From assembly GCA_910584145.1 (NCBI GenBank), contig CAJTXX010000053.1, positions 1 to 14,318 of the forward strand: a stretch of DNA of 14,318 bases, in the 5' to 3' direction. Source of the DNA: an uncultured Eggerthellaceae bacterium. Its GTDB lineage: Bacteria; Actinomycetota; Coriobacteriia; Coriobacteriales; Eggerthellaceae. This document shows, in pieces, positions 7,209 through 14,318 of the stretch. The first letter of the stretch is position 1, and the number at the start of each line of letters is the position of its first letter. A program made the position numbers and the translations under genes. The notes under the pieces are model-generated. The model searched no databases, had not been told where the DNA came from, and worked only from the letters and a program-made list of their open reading frames with translations.

Positions 7209-8507
7209 CTACGCAGCCGCGCTGCCCATGCCGCCGTCGAATTCGCACGTGGTGTTCGCCACGCGCGCGAACTGGTGCATATCGGCGCCCATCGCCAAGC
7301 GGTTCTGCGCCCACACCTTGCACGAGAGCGCATGCAGGTCGATGAATCCCTTGGCAGCCTGCTGGTCGAACTCGTCCTCAGCGCTGTACGTGGCCAGCTC
7401 GAACGCATACAGCGAGTAGTCGGAAGCGCGGCCCACCACGGTGCAGCTGCCCTTGTACAGCTTCAGCTTCACCTCGCCGGTGACGCACTGCTGCGTGTGC
7501 GCCATGAACGCATCGAGCGCCTCCTTCAAGGGCGAGAACCACTGGCCGTTGTAGACGCACTCCGCCCATGTCTGCTCGAGCGCCAGCTTGTGATGCAGCA
7601 CATTGCGCTCCAGGCAGACATCCTCGAGCGCCTTGTGCGCCGCTATGATGGAGAGCGCGCCAGGGCACTCGTAGCATTCGCGGCTCTTCACGCCCACCAG
7701 CCGGTTCTCCACCATGTCGATGCGGCCGAACCCATGCGCGCCCGCCTTCTCGTTCATGGCGTATATCGCTTCGAGGTAGCTCATCGGCTCGCCGTCGATG
7801 GCGCACGGGATGCCCTGCTTGAAGGATATGGTCACATAGGCCGGCTCATCAGGCGCGTCCTGCGGGTCGCAGATCATGGTGTAGATGTCGCTCGGCGGCT
7901 CGATCCACGGGTCCTCCAGCACGCCGCATTCTATCGCGCGCCCCCAGAGGTTGTCGTCGATGGAATACGGCGAGGCGTTCGTGGCGGGAACGTCGATGCC
8001 ATGCTCGGCGGCCCATGCCATCTCGGCCTCGCGCGAATCGAGGTCCCAATCGCGCACCGGCGCGATGATCTCGAGCGACGGGTCGAGCATCAGGATGGAA
8101 GACTCGAAGCGCACCTGATCGTTGCCCTTGCCGGTGCACCCATGCGCGATGTAGCGCGCGCCGAGCTTATGCGCCGCATCCACCAGATGCTTGCAGATCA
8201 ACGGCCGCGACAGGGCGCTCACGAGCGGGTACTTGTTCTCGTACATGGCGTTGGCCGCGAGCGCCGCCGACAAGTACTCATCGGCGAACGTCTGCCGCAT
8301 ATCCACCACCAGGCACTCTGCAGCGCCGGTAGCGAGCGCCTTGGCCTTTATGGCCTCCAGCCCGTCGTGCTCCTGCCCCACATCGCCCACCACGGCGATC
8401 ACCTCGAGGCCGTACTTCTCGGTCAGCCACTTGATGCACACCGAGGTGTCCAAGCCGCCCGAGTATGCCAATATCGCCCGTTCCTTCTTCGCATCTGCTC
8501 CGCTCAT
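7209..8507 (-). CDS. argG: Argininosuccinate synthase
   Basis: It condenses citrulline and aspartate with ATP to argininosuccinate, feeding ArgH directly downstream. The N-terminal PP-loop ATP site AYSGGLDTSV (14-23) is intact. Other type I blocks are present: GDVGQE (41-46), IAHGCTGKGNDQVRFE (119-134) and SPYSIDDNLWGRA. At 432 residues it is somewhat longer than the roughly 400 of many homologues. The ATG is preceded by AAAGGA 7 nt upstream. It heads the argGH operon behind a long leader, so regulation by arginine or charged tRNA is plausible. No arginine repressor gene is in view. Confidence 0.98.
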   Translation of the reverse strand: MSGADAKKERAILAYSGGLDTSVCIKWLTEKYGLEVIAVVGDVGQEHDGLEAIKAKALATGAAECLVVDMRQTFADEYLSAALAANAMYENKYPLVSALSRPLICKHLVDAAHKLGARYIAHGCTGKGNDQVRFESSILMLDPSLEIIAPVRDWDLDSREAEMAWAAEHGIDVPATNASPYSIDDNLWGRAIECGVLEDPWIEPPSDIYTMICDPQDAPDEPAYVTISFKQGIPCAIDGEPMSYLEAIYAMNEKAGAHGFGRIDMVENRLVGVKSRECYECPGALSIIAAHKALEDVCLERNVLHHKLALEQTWAECVYNGQWFSPLKEALDAFMAHTQQCVTGEVKLKLYKGSCTVVGRASDYSLYAFELATYSAEDEFDQQAAKGFIDLHALSCKVWAQNRLAMGADMHQFARVANTTCEFDGGMGSAAA

Positions 8508-8656
8508 CGCTGGTTCCTTTCCATCCGATCATCCGACAGGGTTGCCCGGGTCTGCGGAACGCTCCAGCTCTCTGCTCTGATGTCTCGAAGGTATCGAGGA
8601 TAAGAGATGGCAGGCATGCGGCCTGTGCGCACCACGGCTTTTCATATATGCGAGCG

Positions 8657-8686
8657 CCGGGCGACCCTCGCGGTCTCTCCCACCGA
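8657..8686 (-). promoter_or_regulatory. T-box-like antiterminator element in the argG leader (tentative)
   Basis: Read on the minus strand this segment can fold like a T-box 3' element. A lower helix pairs UCGG (8683-8686) with CCGG (8657-8660), an unpaired stretch starts with UGG and ends with ACC, and an upper helix GCGA-GGG-UCGC follows (8661-8671). The T-box consensus is UGGNACCGCG; here UGG and ACCGCG are split by five bases instead of one, so the bulge is 11 nt instead of 7. No specifier stem with an arginine codon was recognised upstream. It may be a variant, a relic or chance. Confidence 0.25.
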
Positions 8687-8982
8687 TGGCAGGAGGCGAT
8701 TCAAGGAGAAAAGCGGCCTTGGGATTCGCTGCGGTTATCGTCGTCGCAGCAAGGTCGCCACCTCGACGCTGCGGCGTCGGGCGGCCGTGGTGAAGGCAGC
8801 GGAACGCACGGCCGAGAAGCCGTGTGCGCAAGAGCTATGCGATGCTATCTGCATGCGGTGCTTATTCCTCACTGCCGATGACCCCGCCGATGCGGGATCG
8901 CTTGCCGGAGATGATAGCACACCCCGCCGCCCTGCGCGCCGGGAATCCGAGAGCGGTAGCTCGCGGCTCCGATGCAAGGCCG

Positions 8983-8988
8983 TATAAT
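8983..8988 (+). promoter_or_regulatory. -10 element for the AIM24 gene
   Basis: A perfect TATAAT lies 38 bp before the ATG at 9027. No good -35 hexamer sits at 16-18 bp upstream. GGAGG is present 5 nt before the ATG. Confidence 0.55.
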
Positions 8989-9026
8989 AGCGCAGAGCTA
9001 TTCAGCATCGGGTAAAAGGAGGACGT

Positions 9027-9701
9027 ATGCAGTACGAGATCGTAGGGGGCTCGTTCCCCGTAGTGGTATGCCACCTGGAAACAGGCGAGCAGATGAAGAC
9101 CGAGAAGGGGTCGATGGTCTGGATGGACCCCTGCATGACGATGGAGACGACCGGCGGCGGCGTCGGTAAGATGTTCTCCAAGATGTTCTCGGGCGAATCC
9201 ATGTTCCAGAACATATACACGGCCACATCGCCTGGCATCATCGCGTTCGGATCGAGCTTCCCCGGCCGGATACTCCCCATCCAGATAGCACCCGGCCAGG
9301 GCTTCATCGCGCAGAAGATGTCGTTCCTCGCCTCGCAGATGAGCGTCGATCTGTCCATCTTCTTCAACCAGAAGCTCGGCGGCGGCTTCTTCGGCGGCGA
9401 GGGCTTCATCATGCAGCGTCTGAGCGGACAGGGCATCGTGTTCTTGGAATGCGACGGCGATCTGATGCAGTACGAGCTGGCCGCTGGGCAGAGCATGCTG
9501 GTGGACACCGGCAACGTGCTCGGGTTCACCGAGGGCATGACGCTCGAGATCGAGCGCATCCATGGCGCGAAGAACATCATGCTGGGCGGAGAAGGGCTCT
9601 TCAACACCAAGGTGACCGGCCCGGGCACCCTCTGGTTGCAGACCATGCCGCTCGCCACGCTGGCGGATTCCATCGCTGCGCATCTGCCCGTCTCGAGCTG
9701 A
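9027..9701 (+). CDS. AIM24 family protein (TIGR00266/DUF124)
   Basis: The 224-residue beta-rich protein matches the AIM24 family, whose biochemical role in bacteria is unknown and whose yeast namesake is linked to mitochondrial biogenesis. Family features seen are the opening MQYEIVGGSFPVVVCHLETGE-like segment, GSMVWMDP (28-35), the glycine- and methionine-rich stretch GGGVGKMFSKMFSGES (43-58), a central FFNQKLGGGFFGGEG (112-126) and GEGLFNTKVTGPGTLWLQT near the C-terminus. There is no signal peptide or membrane helix, so it is probably cytoplasmic. The ATG follows AAAAGGAGGACGT, a strong ribosome site. It stands alone: argG diverges from it and tRNA-Asn converges on it, with a hairpin after its stop. 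Confidence 0.93.
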   Translation: MQYEIVGGSFPVVVCHLETGEQMKTEKGSMVWMDPCMTMETTGGGVGKMFSKMFSGESMFQNIYTATSPGIIAFGSSFPGRILPIQIAPGQGFIAQKMSFLASQMSVDLSIFFNQKLGGGFFGGEGFIMQRLSGQGIVFLECDGDLMQYELAAGQSMLVDTGNVLGFTEGMTLEIERIHGAKNIMLGGEGLFNTKVTGPGTLWLQTMPLATLADSIAAHLPVSS

Positions 9702-9768
9702 CGCGCACGAGGCCGGCCGGAGCGCGCTCCTGAGCCAGCAGCACCGCATGAGCATATCCCCGACGAGA

Positions 9769-9795
9769 ACGGGCCGGTCGCGATGACCGGCCCGT
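9769..9795. terminator. Hairpin downstream of the AIM24 gene
   Basis: Perfect 11-bp arms (9769-9779 ACGGGCCGGTC and 9785-9795) surround a 5-nt loop, 67 bp past the AIM24 stop. There is no clear T-run after it, so it is either a weak intrinsic terminator or an mRNA 3'-end stabiliser. Confidence 0.6.
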
Positions 9796-9869
9796 AGCAT
9801 CTCACCAGGAAGAGAGCGCACCTGGAGCGAAAGCGGATGCGCTGAGCGTGCGCCATGCCCGAGAAAGAG

Positions 9870-9901
9870 AACAGGCCAGAGGCATGGACCCCTGACCTGT
9901 T
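9870..9901 (-). terminator. Intrinsic terminator of tRNA-Asn
   Basis: Arms 9870-9882 and 9889-9901 with a 6-nt loop form a 13-bp stem on the minus strand, 6 nt after the tRNA CCA. Two positions that would be A-C mismatches on the plus strand become G-U pairs on the minus strand, so the structure is built for leftward transcripts. The following minus-strand bases, CTCTTTCTC, are U-rich. Confidence 0.75.
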
Positions 9902-9907
9902 GGATGC

Positions 9908-9982
9908 TGGCTCCTCGGGTAGGATTCGAACCTACAACCCTCCGGTTAACAGCCGGATGCTCTGCCGTTGAGCTACCGAGGA
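9908..9982 (-). tRNA. tRNA-Asn (anticodon GUU)
   Basis: The 75-nt tRNA has an encoded CCA end. Acceptor stem TCCTCGG pairs with CCGAGGA, then discriminator G and CCA. The anticodon stem TCCGG/CCGGA closes the loop CTGTTAA, with anticodon GTT at 9948-9950 (plus-strand aac). The T-loop TTCGAAT and the D-arm TAGCTCAACGGCAGAGC are typical. It lies 61 bp downstream of rpoD, with its own promoter and terminator. Confidence 0.98.
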
Positions 9983-10013
9983 ATATGTCTGCCGCCTCAG
10001 GCGACGGTTGATA

Positions 10014-10041
10014 ATTATATAACAAACGCTCGTGCGCGCAA
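10014..10041 (-). promoter_or_regulatory. Promoter of tRNA-Asn
   Basis: TATAAT (10014-10019, minus strand) is a perfect -10. TTGCGC (10036-10041) is a 3/6 -35 at 16-bp spacing, immediately after the rpoD stop codon. The predicted start is about 25 nt before the tRNA. Confidence 0.6.
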
Positions 10042-10043
10042 TG

Positions 10044-11504
10044 CTAATCTTCCAAGTAATCCTTCAATTTGCTCGAACGGGACGGATGGCGCAGCTTCGC
10101 CAGCGTCTTGCTCTCGATCTGACGGATGCGCTCGCGCGTGACGCCGAACTCGCGCCCCACTTCCTCAAGGGTGCGGGGATGCCCATCCTCCAGCCCGAAG
10201 CGCAGGCTGATGACCTTGCGCTCGCGCTCTGCCAGGCCGTCGAGCACCTTGCCGAGCTGCTCTTGGAGCATGCTGAAGCTGGCTGCATCGGGCGGGACCA
10301 CCGCCGCGTCGTCCTCGATGAAATCGCCCAGCTGCGAATCCTCTTCCTCGCCGATGGGCGTCTCCAAGCTCACAGGCTCCTGCGATATCTTCTGTATCTC
10401 GCGCACGCGCTCGGCGGGAAGACCCATCTCCTCGCCTATCTCCTCAGGGGTTGGCTCGCGCCCGAGGTTCTGGAGCAGCTGGCGCTGGATGCGCACCAGC
10501 TTGTTGATCGTCTCCACCATGTGCACCGGGATGCGGATGGTGCGCGCCTGGTCGGCGATAGCGCGCGTGATGGCCTGACGGATCCACCACGTGGCGTACG
10601 TCGAGAACTTGAAGCCCTTCGTGTAGTCGAACTTCTCCACCGCGCGTATCAGGCCCAGATTGCCTTCCTGGATGAGGTCGAGGAACAGCATACCGCGGCC
10701 CACGTAGCGCTTGGCGATGGACACGACGAGGCGCAGGTTCGCCTCGATGAGCGACTGCTTGGCGTCGAAGCCGACCTGCTCCACACGGCTCAGGCGGCGC
10801 TTGTCGCGGCGGTTGAGCTCGATGCCCTCCTCTGCGGCCTTCTCCAGCTCGGCGCTCGCGGCCATGCCGGCCTCTATCTTCATGGCCAGGTCGATCTCCT
10901 CTGCTGCGGTCAGCAGCGGCACCTTGCCGATCTCTTTCAGGTACATGCGCACCGGGTCGCCCGTCAGCATGGTCACCGATGCCTCGGCGTTGCGCTTGCG
11001 CGCGCCCACCTTCGAGCGCGCAGACGACACCTTGGGCAGCTGCACGTCCACCGTCGCCTTCAGCTCCTCCTCAGGGATGCCCTCCAGCAGGTCCTCGTCC
11101 GATTCGGTATCGGCGGAATCGGTCTCGGTGGCGGTGATGGCCTCGTCAGCGGGCGCTTCGATATCGTCATCCTCGTCGACGACCACCACATCCACTTCGT
11201 CGACGACCTTCGGGGAAGCGGCCTTCTTCGCGGTGCCCTTGCCCTTCGCCGCGCTCTTAGCGCTGCTCTTCTTCTCGGGCTTGGCCGCCTTCGCCGCCGG
11301 CTTCGATGCCTTGGCAGCGCTCTTGGCGGGAGCCTTCTTGCTCTCCTTCGCAGCCGTCTTGTCAGATGAAGAGCTCGAAGCCTTCGCGGTCGCCTTCGTC
11401 GTTTTAGTAGCTTTTTCTTCCGTCTTGGCTTTGGATGTCTTGCTCGGGCTCTTCTTGCTCTCTGTCTTCGCCTTCTCTTCGGCTTGCTTTGAGACGTTAG
11501 CCAC
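10044..11504 (-). CDS. rpoD: Primary RNA polymerase sigma factor (RpoD/SigA/HrdB type)
   Basis: This housekeeping sigma-70 directs core RNA polymerase to -10/-35 promoters. Of its 486 residues, about 1-100 are Lys/Ala/Ser-rich and 101-150 acidic, in place of a typical region 1.1, as in actinobacterial primary sigmas. Region 1.2 starts at DPVRMYLKEIGKVPLLT (183-199). Region 2 holds ANLRLVVSIAKRYVGRG (255-271), LDLIQEGNLGLIRAVEKFDY (275-294) and STYATWWIRQAI (301-312). Region 3 includes REPTPEEIGEEMGLP. Region 4.2 is TLEEVGREFGVTRERIRQIE (445-464), with the usual C-terminus SSKLKDYLED. The start is GTG at 11504, placed 7 nt after AAAGGA; an ATG at 11552 would put that site inside the gene. It is downstream of priA with its own promoter. 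Confidence 0.97.
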   Translation of the reverse strand: MANVSKQAEEKAKTESKKSPSKTSKAKTEEKATKTTKATAKASSSSSDKTAAKESKKAPAKSAAKASKPAAKAAKPEKKSSAKSAAKGKGTAKKAASPKVVDEVDVVVVDEDDDIEAPADEAITATETDSADTESDEDLLEGIPEEELKATVDVQLPKVSSARSKVGARKRNAEASVTMLTGDPVRMYLKEIGKVPLLTAAEEIDLAMKIEAGMAASAELEKAAEEGIELNRRDKRRLSRVEQVGFDAKQSLIEANLRLVVSIAKRYVGRGMLFLDLIQEGNLGLIRAVEKFDYTKGFKFSTYATWWIRQAITRAIADQARTIRIPVHMVETINKLVRIQRQLLQNLGREPTPEEIGEEMGLPAERVREIQKISQEPVSLETPIGEEEDSQLGDFIEDDAAVVPPDAASFSMLQEQLGKVLDGLAERERKVISLRFGLEDGHPRTLEEVGREFGVTRERIRQIESKTLAKLRHPSRSSKLKDYLED

Positions 11505-11511
11505 TCGACAT

Positions 11512-11517
11512 TCCTTT
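11512..11517 (-). promoter_or_regulatory. Shine-Dalgarno that fixes the rpoD start
   Basis: AAAGGA on the minus strand is 7 nt before the GTG at 11504. This supports the 486-residue product over the longer frame beginning at an ATG 48 bp further upstream. Confidence 0.7.
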
Positions 11518-11575
11518 CGCAAGGGTTGCATATCAGGGCATGCTCCGCCCAATGGGCATAAACATGCGAACCGTA

Positions 11576-11604
11576 AGCATACTAAAATGGAACAGGCGAA
11601 TCAA
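11576..11604 (-). promoter_or_regulatory. Promoter of rpoD
   Basis: TTGATT (11599-11604) and TATGCT (11576-11581) on the minus strand are 17 bp apart, each a 4/6 match to the sigma-70 consensus. They lie in the 109-bp gap after priA and give a leader of roughly 65 nt before the rpoD GTG. The -35 box begins 10 bp past the priA stop. Confidence 0.5.
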
Positions 11605-11613
11605 GACCTGATA

Positions 11614-13896
11614 TCAAAGAAGATCGATCGGGTCGATATCAAGCGCGACATTGACCTCCTTGCTGGGCTTCCTGCTGGCGAATACCGGCCGCAACAGCGC
11701 CGGCAAGTCGCCATCGGGCGCGCTCTTCACCAGGATGTGCCACCGATAGCTCCCCCGCACGCGCGACAGCACGCAGGGGTTGGCGGGCAGCACCTCCAAG
11801 CCCGCCACCCCGCCCGAGCGCACCAGCTGATCGAGCTGGTCGTGAAGCGAGCGCGCCTCGCGCTCGACCGCCTCGGCATCCTTGCCCCACACGAGCACGT
11901 TCGCCATGCGGACGAAGGGCGGATAGCGCAGCATCTTGCGCTTCGCCAGCTCCGGGCGCAGGAACGCCTCGCGGTCGTAGCGGGCCGCCGCGCGTATGGC
12001 CAGTGAATCGGCCAGGTAGGTCTGCACGATCACGCTGCCGGGGAGGCTGCCGCGCCCGGCGCGCCCGGCCACCTGCTCGATCAGGTCGAACGTGCGCTCG
12101 GCGGCGCGGTAGTCGGGCAGGTGCAGCTGGGTGTCGGCGTTCACCACGCCCACCAGGGTCACATCGTCGAAATCGAGCCCCTTCGCTATCATCTGCGTGC
12201 CGAGCAGCACCGCGCGCGGCTCCGAGGCGAACTGCTCGAGGAGGCGCTGGTGCGCTCCCTTCGCCGCGGTGGTATCGGCGTCCATGCGCACGATGGGGAT
12301 GCCCGCATCGCAGCCGAGCTGCGCATCGAGCAGCGCCCGCAGCTCCGCCTCCACGCGCTGCGTGCCCGCGCCGAAGCGCTTCAAGTAAGGGCTCTCGCAC
12401 TGCGGGCAGGTCGCCGGCGCTGCAACGGAGTAGCCGCAGTGGTGGCAGACCAACCGGTTGCCCTGCTCGTGGAACGTCAGCGATGTAGCGCAGTTCACGC
12501 ATTCCGGCACGAAGCCGCAATCGCGGCACAGCAGGAAGCTGGCGAAGCCGCGCTGGTTCAGCAGCAGCACCGCCTTGCGCCCGAGCGAGAGCTGCTCTTT
12601 CAGCGCCGCCGTCAGCCGAGCCGAGAACATCGAGCGGCTGCCAGCCGAGAACTCCGCCGCCATGTCCACCACGTGCACCTCGGGCATGGGCGCGCCGTTG
12701 GCCCGCTCGGGCATGCTCACCGACGACCAACGCTCATCGGTGCGCGCCCGGTAGAGCGCCTCGATCGACGGGGTGGCCGAGCCCAGCACCACCGCGCCCC
12801 CGCTGCTGCGCATCATCCACTCCGCCACATCGCGCGATACGTAGCGCGGCGCGCTCTCCTGCTTGTAGGTGGTCTCATGCTCCTCGTCTATCACCACGAG
12901 CCCCACGTCAGCGAGCGGCGTGAACAGGGCGCTGCGGGCGCCCACCACCACGCGCGCCTGCCCGCTGCGGATGATATCCCACTGGTCGTAGCGCTCCCCC
13001 ATGCTCATGCGCGAGTGCATGACAGCCACCGCGTCGCCGAAGCGCCCGCGGAAGCGCGCCACCGTCTGCGGCGTCAGCGATATCTCGGGCACCAGCACGA
13101 TGGCGGCCCGCCCAGCGTCGAGCGTGCGCTCGATGGCTTGCAGATACACCTCTGTCTTGCCCGAGCCCGTCACGCCATCGACCACCACCACGCGCCCATC
13201 GGCATGCACAGCGGCATCGGCTATGGCATCGAGCGCCGAGCGCTGGCTCGCGGTCAGCGCAGCGGGCTTGCGGTAAGGCGTGCGCACCGCGGCTGCGGGC
13301 ATGCCGCAGCGCACCCGCCGGCGGTGCTCCACCACCACCGCGCCCTTCTCAGCGAGCGCGGACACCGCCTGCGACACGCTGCCGAACTCCAGCGCGAGCT
13401 CCGACATGCGCACATCCCCGCGGCGCACCGCATCGAGCACTGCTATCTGCTTCACAGCGTTCTTGCGCGGCTCGAATGACTCAGCCTCAGGGCCTGCCAC
13501 CACCCACCTATCATCCACCTCGCCGATAGCGGGCTCTTCCAGCCGCCAACCGCCGCAAGCGTCCCGCACGAGGCGCGGCACGGCGCCGGGCGGCGTGAAC
13601 AGCCGTATGCACACCGACAGCGGCGCCACATAGCGCTCCGACAGGAATCGGGCGCAGAGCGCGCCCATCTCGTTGAAATACGGTTTCGAGAGCACCCGCT
13701 CCACGGGCTTCAGCGAACGCTGCGCCTCTTCGGCCTGCCCGAGCGACATGACGAAGCCGATGGCTTTGCGTGCGCCGAGGGGCACCAGCACCGCGCAGCC
13801 CACGTCAACCTCGTCCATATCGGACGGCACAGCATACGTATAGGGAGCGTCGAGCGCCTGGGTCGGGATATCCAGTATGACCTCGGCCGACCTCAA
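11614..13896 (-). CDS. priA: Primosomal protein N' / replication restart helicase PriA
   Basis: PriA binds stalled forks and reloads the replicative helicase. The 760 residues start with the 3'-DNA binding domain (ILDIPTQALDAPYTYAVP and VPLGARKAIGFV). The helicase core follows: Walker A GVTGSGKTE (241-249), DEEH (337-340), GSATPS (372-377), GTQMIAKGLDF (566-576) and QVAGRAGRG (608-616). All eight zinc cysteines are present: C457, C460, C466, C469, C484, C487, C497 and C500. With a complete Walker A, DEEH box and zinc site it looks active, unlike the degenerate PriA proteins reported in some actinobacteria. The start is a TTG at 13896, 6 nt after the metK stop and in the same frame, without a visible Shine-Dalgarno; it is chosen because the family motif ILDIP begins at residue 7. 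Translation probably depends on coupling to metK. Confidence 0.95.
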   Translation of the reverse strand: MRSAEVILDIPTQALDAPYTYAVPSDMDEVDVGCAVLVPLGARKAIGFVMSLGQAEEAQRSLKPVERVLSKPYFNEMGALCARFLSERYVAPLSVCIRLFTPPGAVPRLVRDACGGWRLEEPAIGEVDDRWVVAGPEAESFEPRKNAVKQIAVLDAVRRGDVRMSELALEFGSVSQAVSALAEKGAVVVEHRRRVRCGMPAAAVRTPYRKPAALTASQRSALDAIADAAVHADGRVVVVDGVTGSGKTEVYLQAIERTLDAGRAAIVLVPEISLTPQTVARFRGRFGDAVAVMHSRMSMGERYDQWDIIRSGQARVVVGARSALFTPLADVGLVVIDEEHETTYKQESAPRYVSRDVAEWMMRSSGGAVVLGSATPSIEALYRARTDERWSSVSMPERANGAPMPEVHVVDMAAEFSAGSRSMFSARLTAALKEQLSLGRKAVLLLNQRGFASFLLCRDCGFVPECVNCATSLTFHEQGNRLVCHHCGYSVAAPATCPQCESPYLKRFGAGTQRVEAELRALLDAQLGCDAGIPIVRMDADTTAAKGAHQRLLEQFASEPRAVLLGTQMIAKGLDFDDVTLVGVVNADTQLHLPDYRAAERTFDLIEQVAGRAGRGSLPGSVIVQTYLADSLAIRAAARYDREAFLRPELAKRKMLRYPPFVRMANVLVWGKDAEAVEREARSLHDQLDQLVRSGGVAGLEVLPANPCVLSRVRGSYRWHILVKSAPDGDLPALLRPVFASRKPSKEVNVALDIDPIDLL

Positions 13897-13902
13897 CAGG
13901 CG

Positions 13903-14318
13903 TTACGCGGCGTTGCAGGCAGCCCTCAGGGCGTCCACCTTATCAGTGGCCTCCCAGGTGAACTCCGGTAGCTCGCGCCCGAAATGCCCGTAGGCCGCCG
14001 TCTTGCGGTAGATCGGACGGCGCAGGTCGAGCTCGTCGATGATGGCGCCAGGGCGCAGGTCGAACACCTCGGCCACCGCGCGCTCGATATCCGCCTCGGG
14101 CACATGGTTCGTGCCGAAGGTGTCAATCATCACCGACACCGGGCTAGCCACGCCGATGGCATAGGCTATCTGCACCTCGCAGCGGTCAGCCAAGCCCGCC
14201 GCCACCACGTTCTTCGCCACCCAACGGGCCGCGTAGGCCGCCGAGCGGTCCACCTTCGTGCAATCCTTGCCCGAGAACGCGCCGCCGCCGTGGCGTCCCA
14301 TGCCGCCATAGGTGTCGA
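13903..14318 (-). CDS. metK: S-adenosylmethionine synthetase, C-terminal part (partial)
   Basis: MetK makes S-adenosylmethionine from methionine and ATP. The right window edge cuts off the N-terminal part; about 138 C-terminal residues are here, entering at DTYGGMGRHGGGAFSGKD. That glycine-rich segment followed by TKVDRSAAYAARWVAKN is the C-terminal signature of the family and binds the triphosphate. Further typical blocks are EVQIAYAIGVASPVSV, LRRPIYRKTAAYGHFGR and a Trp near the end (FTWE). The gene ends in TAA and priA begins 6 nt later in the same frame, so the two are co-transcribed. Confidence 0.98.
   Translation of the reverse strand, partial: DTYGGMGRHGGGAFSGKDCTKVDRSAAYAARWVAKNVVAAGLADRCEVQIAYAIGVASPVSVMIDTFGTNHVPEADIERAVAEVFDLRPGAIIDELDLRRPIYRKTAAYGHFGRELPEFTWEATDKVDALRAACNAA

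Larger units (their letters stand above)
8508..9026. other. 519-bp non-coding divergent region between argG and the AIM24 gene
   Basis: No convincing gene lies here: the open frames lack good ribosome sites and read as basic, low-complexity peptides. It contains the AIM24 promoter at the right end, a T-box-like element on the minus strand, and hairpins at 8728-8750 (GCTGCG/CGCAGC, 11-nt loop) and 8807-8824 (CACGGC/GCCGTG, 6-nt loop). The 8-bp palindrome CATATATG at 8643-8650 is also present. A TATCAT box on the minus strand (8911-8916) could start a long argG leader of about 400 nt. I found no well-spaced promoter for argG nearer the gene. Confidence 0.6.

Noticed and set aside
7168..7323. 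52-codon upstream extension of argH
   Set aside because: It overlaps the end of argG in another frame and lacks ArgH similarity; the ATG at 7167 has a Shine-Dalgarno and the family's normal first residues.
8595..8682. Resemblance to a glycine riboswitch on the minus strand (GGGAGAGACCGCGAGG)
   Set aside because: The conserved GCCGAAGG core and the closing CUCUCAGGC strand are missing downstream, and an arginine operon is not an expected target.
8607..8987. A 126-codon plus-strand frame in the argG-AIM24 gap
   Set aside because: It has no Shine-Dalgarno and an Arg/Ala/Ser-rich sequence without recognisable structure, and it runs into the AIM24 -10 box.
12121..13479. Long plus-strand open frame opposite priA
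   Set aside because: It is antisense to the PriA helicase core, with shadow-like composition and no start signals.

Overview
The window is a compact, GC-rich chromosomal segment of housekeeping genes. It suggests a Coriobacteriia actinobacterium, probably Eggerthellaceae or close kin. The clues are an actinobacterial-type primary sigma factor with a Lys/Ala-rich N-terminus, frequent GTG and TTG starts, CCA-encoded tRNAs, and a clpX-clpP-tig block next to arginine genes and a rpoD-priA-metK block. This placement comes from gene content and style; no database was searched.

Layout from left to right. (1) A minus-strand proteostasis cluster: the start of clpX (cut by the window edge), complete clpP and the trigger factor gene tig. 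(2) A plus-strand block: tRNA-Leu(UAG), an unrecognised five-helix membrane protein, a Na+/serine-threonine symporter (sstT) and a tightly coupled HD-domain phosphohydrolase, closed by a strong hairpin terminator. (3) A minus-strand block: a low-molecular-weight tyrosine phosphatase and argG-argH, the last two steps of arginine synthesis. (4) A 519-bp non-coding stretch separating argG from a divergent plus-strand AIM24-family gene. (5) A minus-strand block reading metK (3' part) to priA to rpoD to tRNA-Asn(GUU).

Most genes are ordinary and their assignments are secure. The most unusual item is the trigger factor: its ribosome-binding N-domain and its C-terminal chaperone domain are both present, but the FKBP-type prolyl isomerase domain expected between them is absent, with the reading frame intact. 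Secondary items are the argG leader, which holds an element resembling a T-box antiterminator with an enlarged bulge, a lengthened ClpX linker, a perfect hairpin between clpP and clpX, and metK and priA lying in one frame separated by a single stop codon. I saw no mobile element, CRISPR array, phage gene or clear novel multi-gene system.
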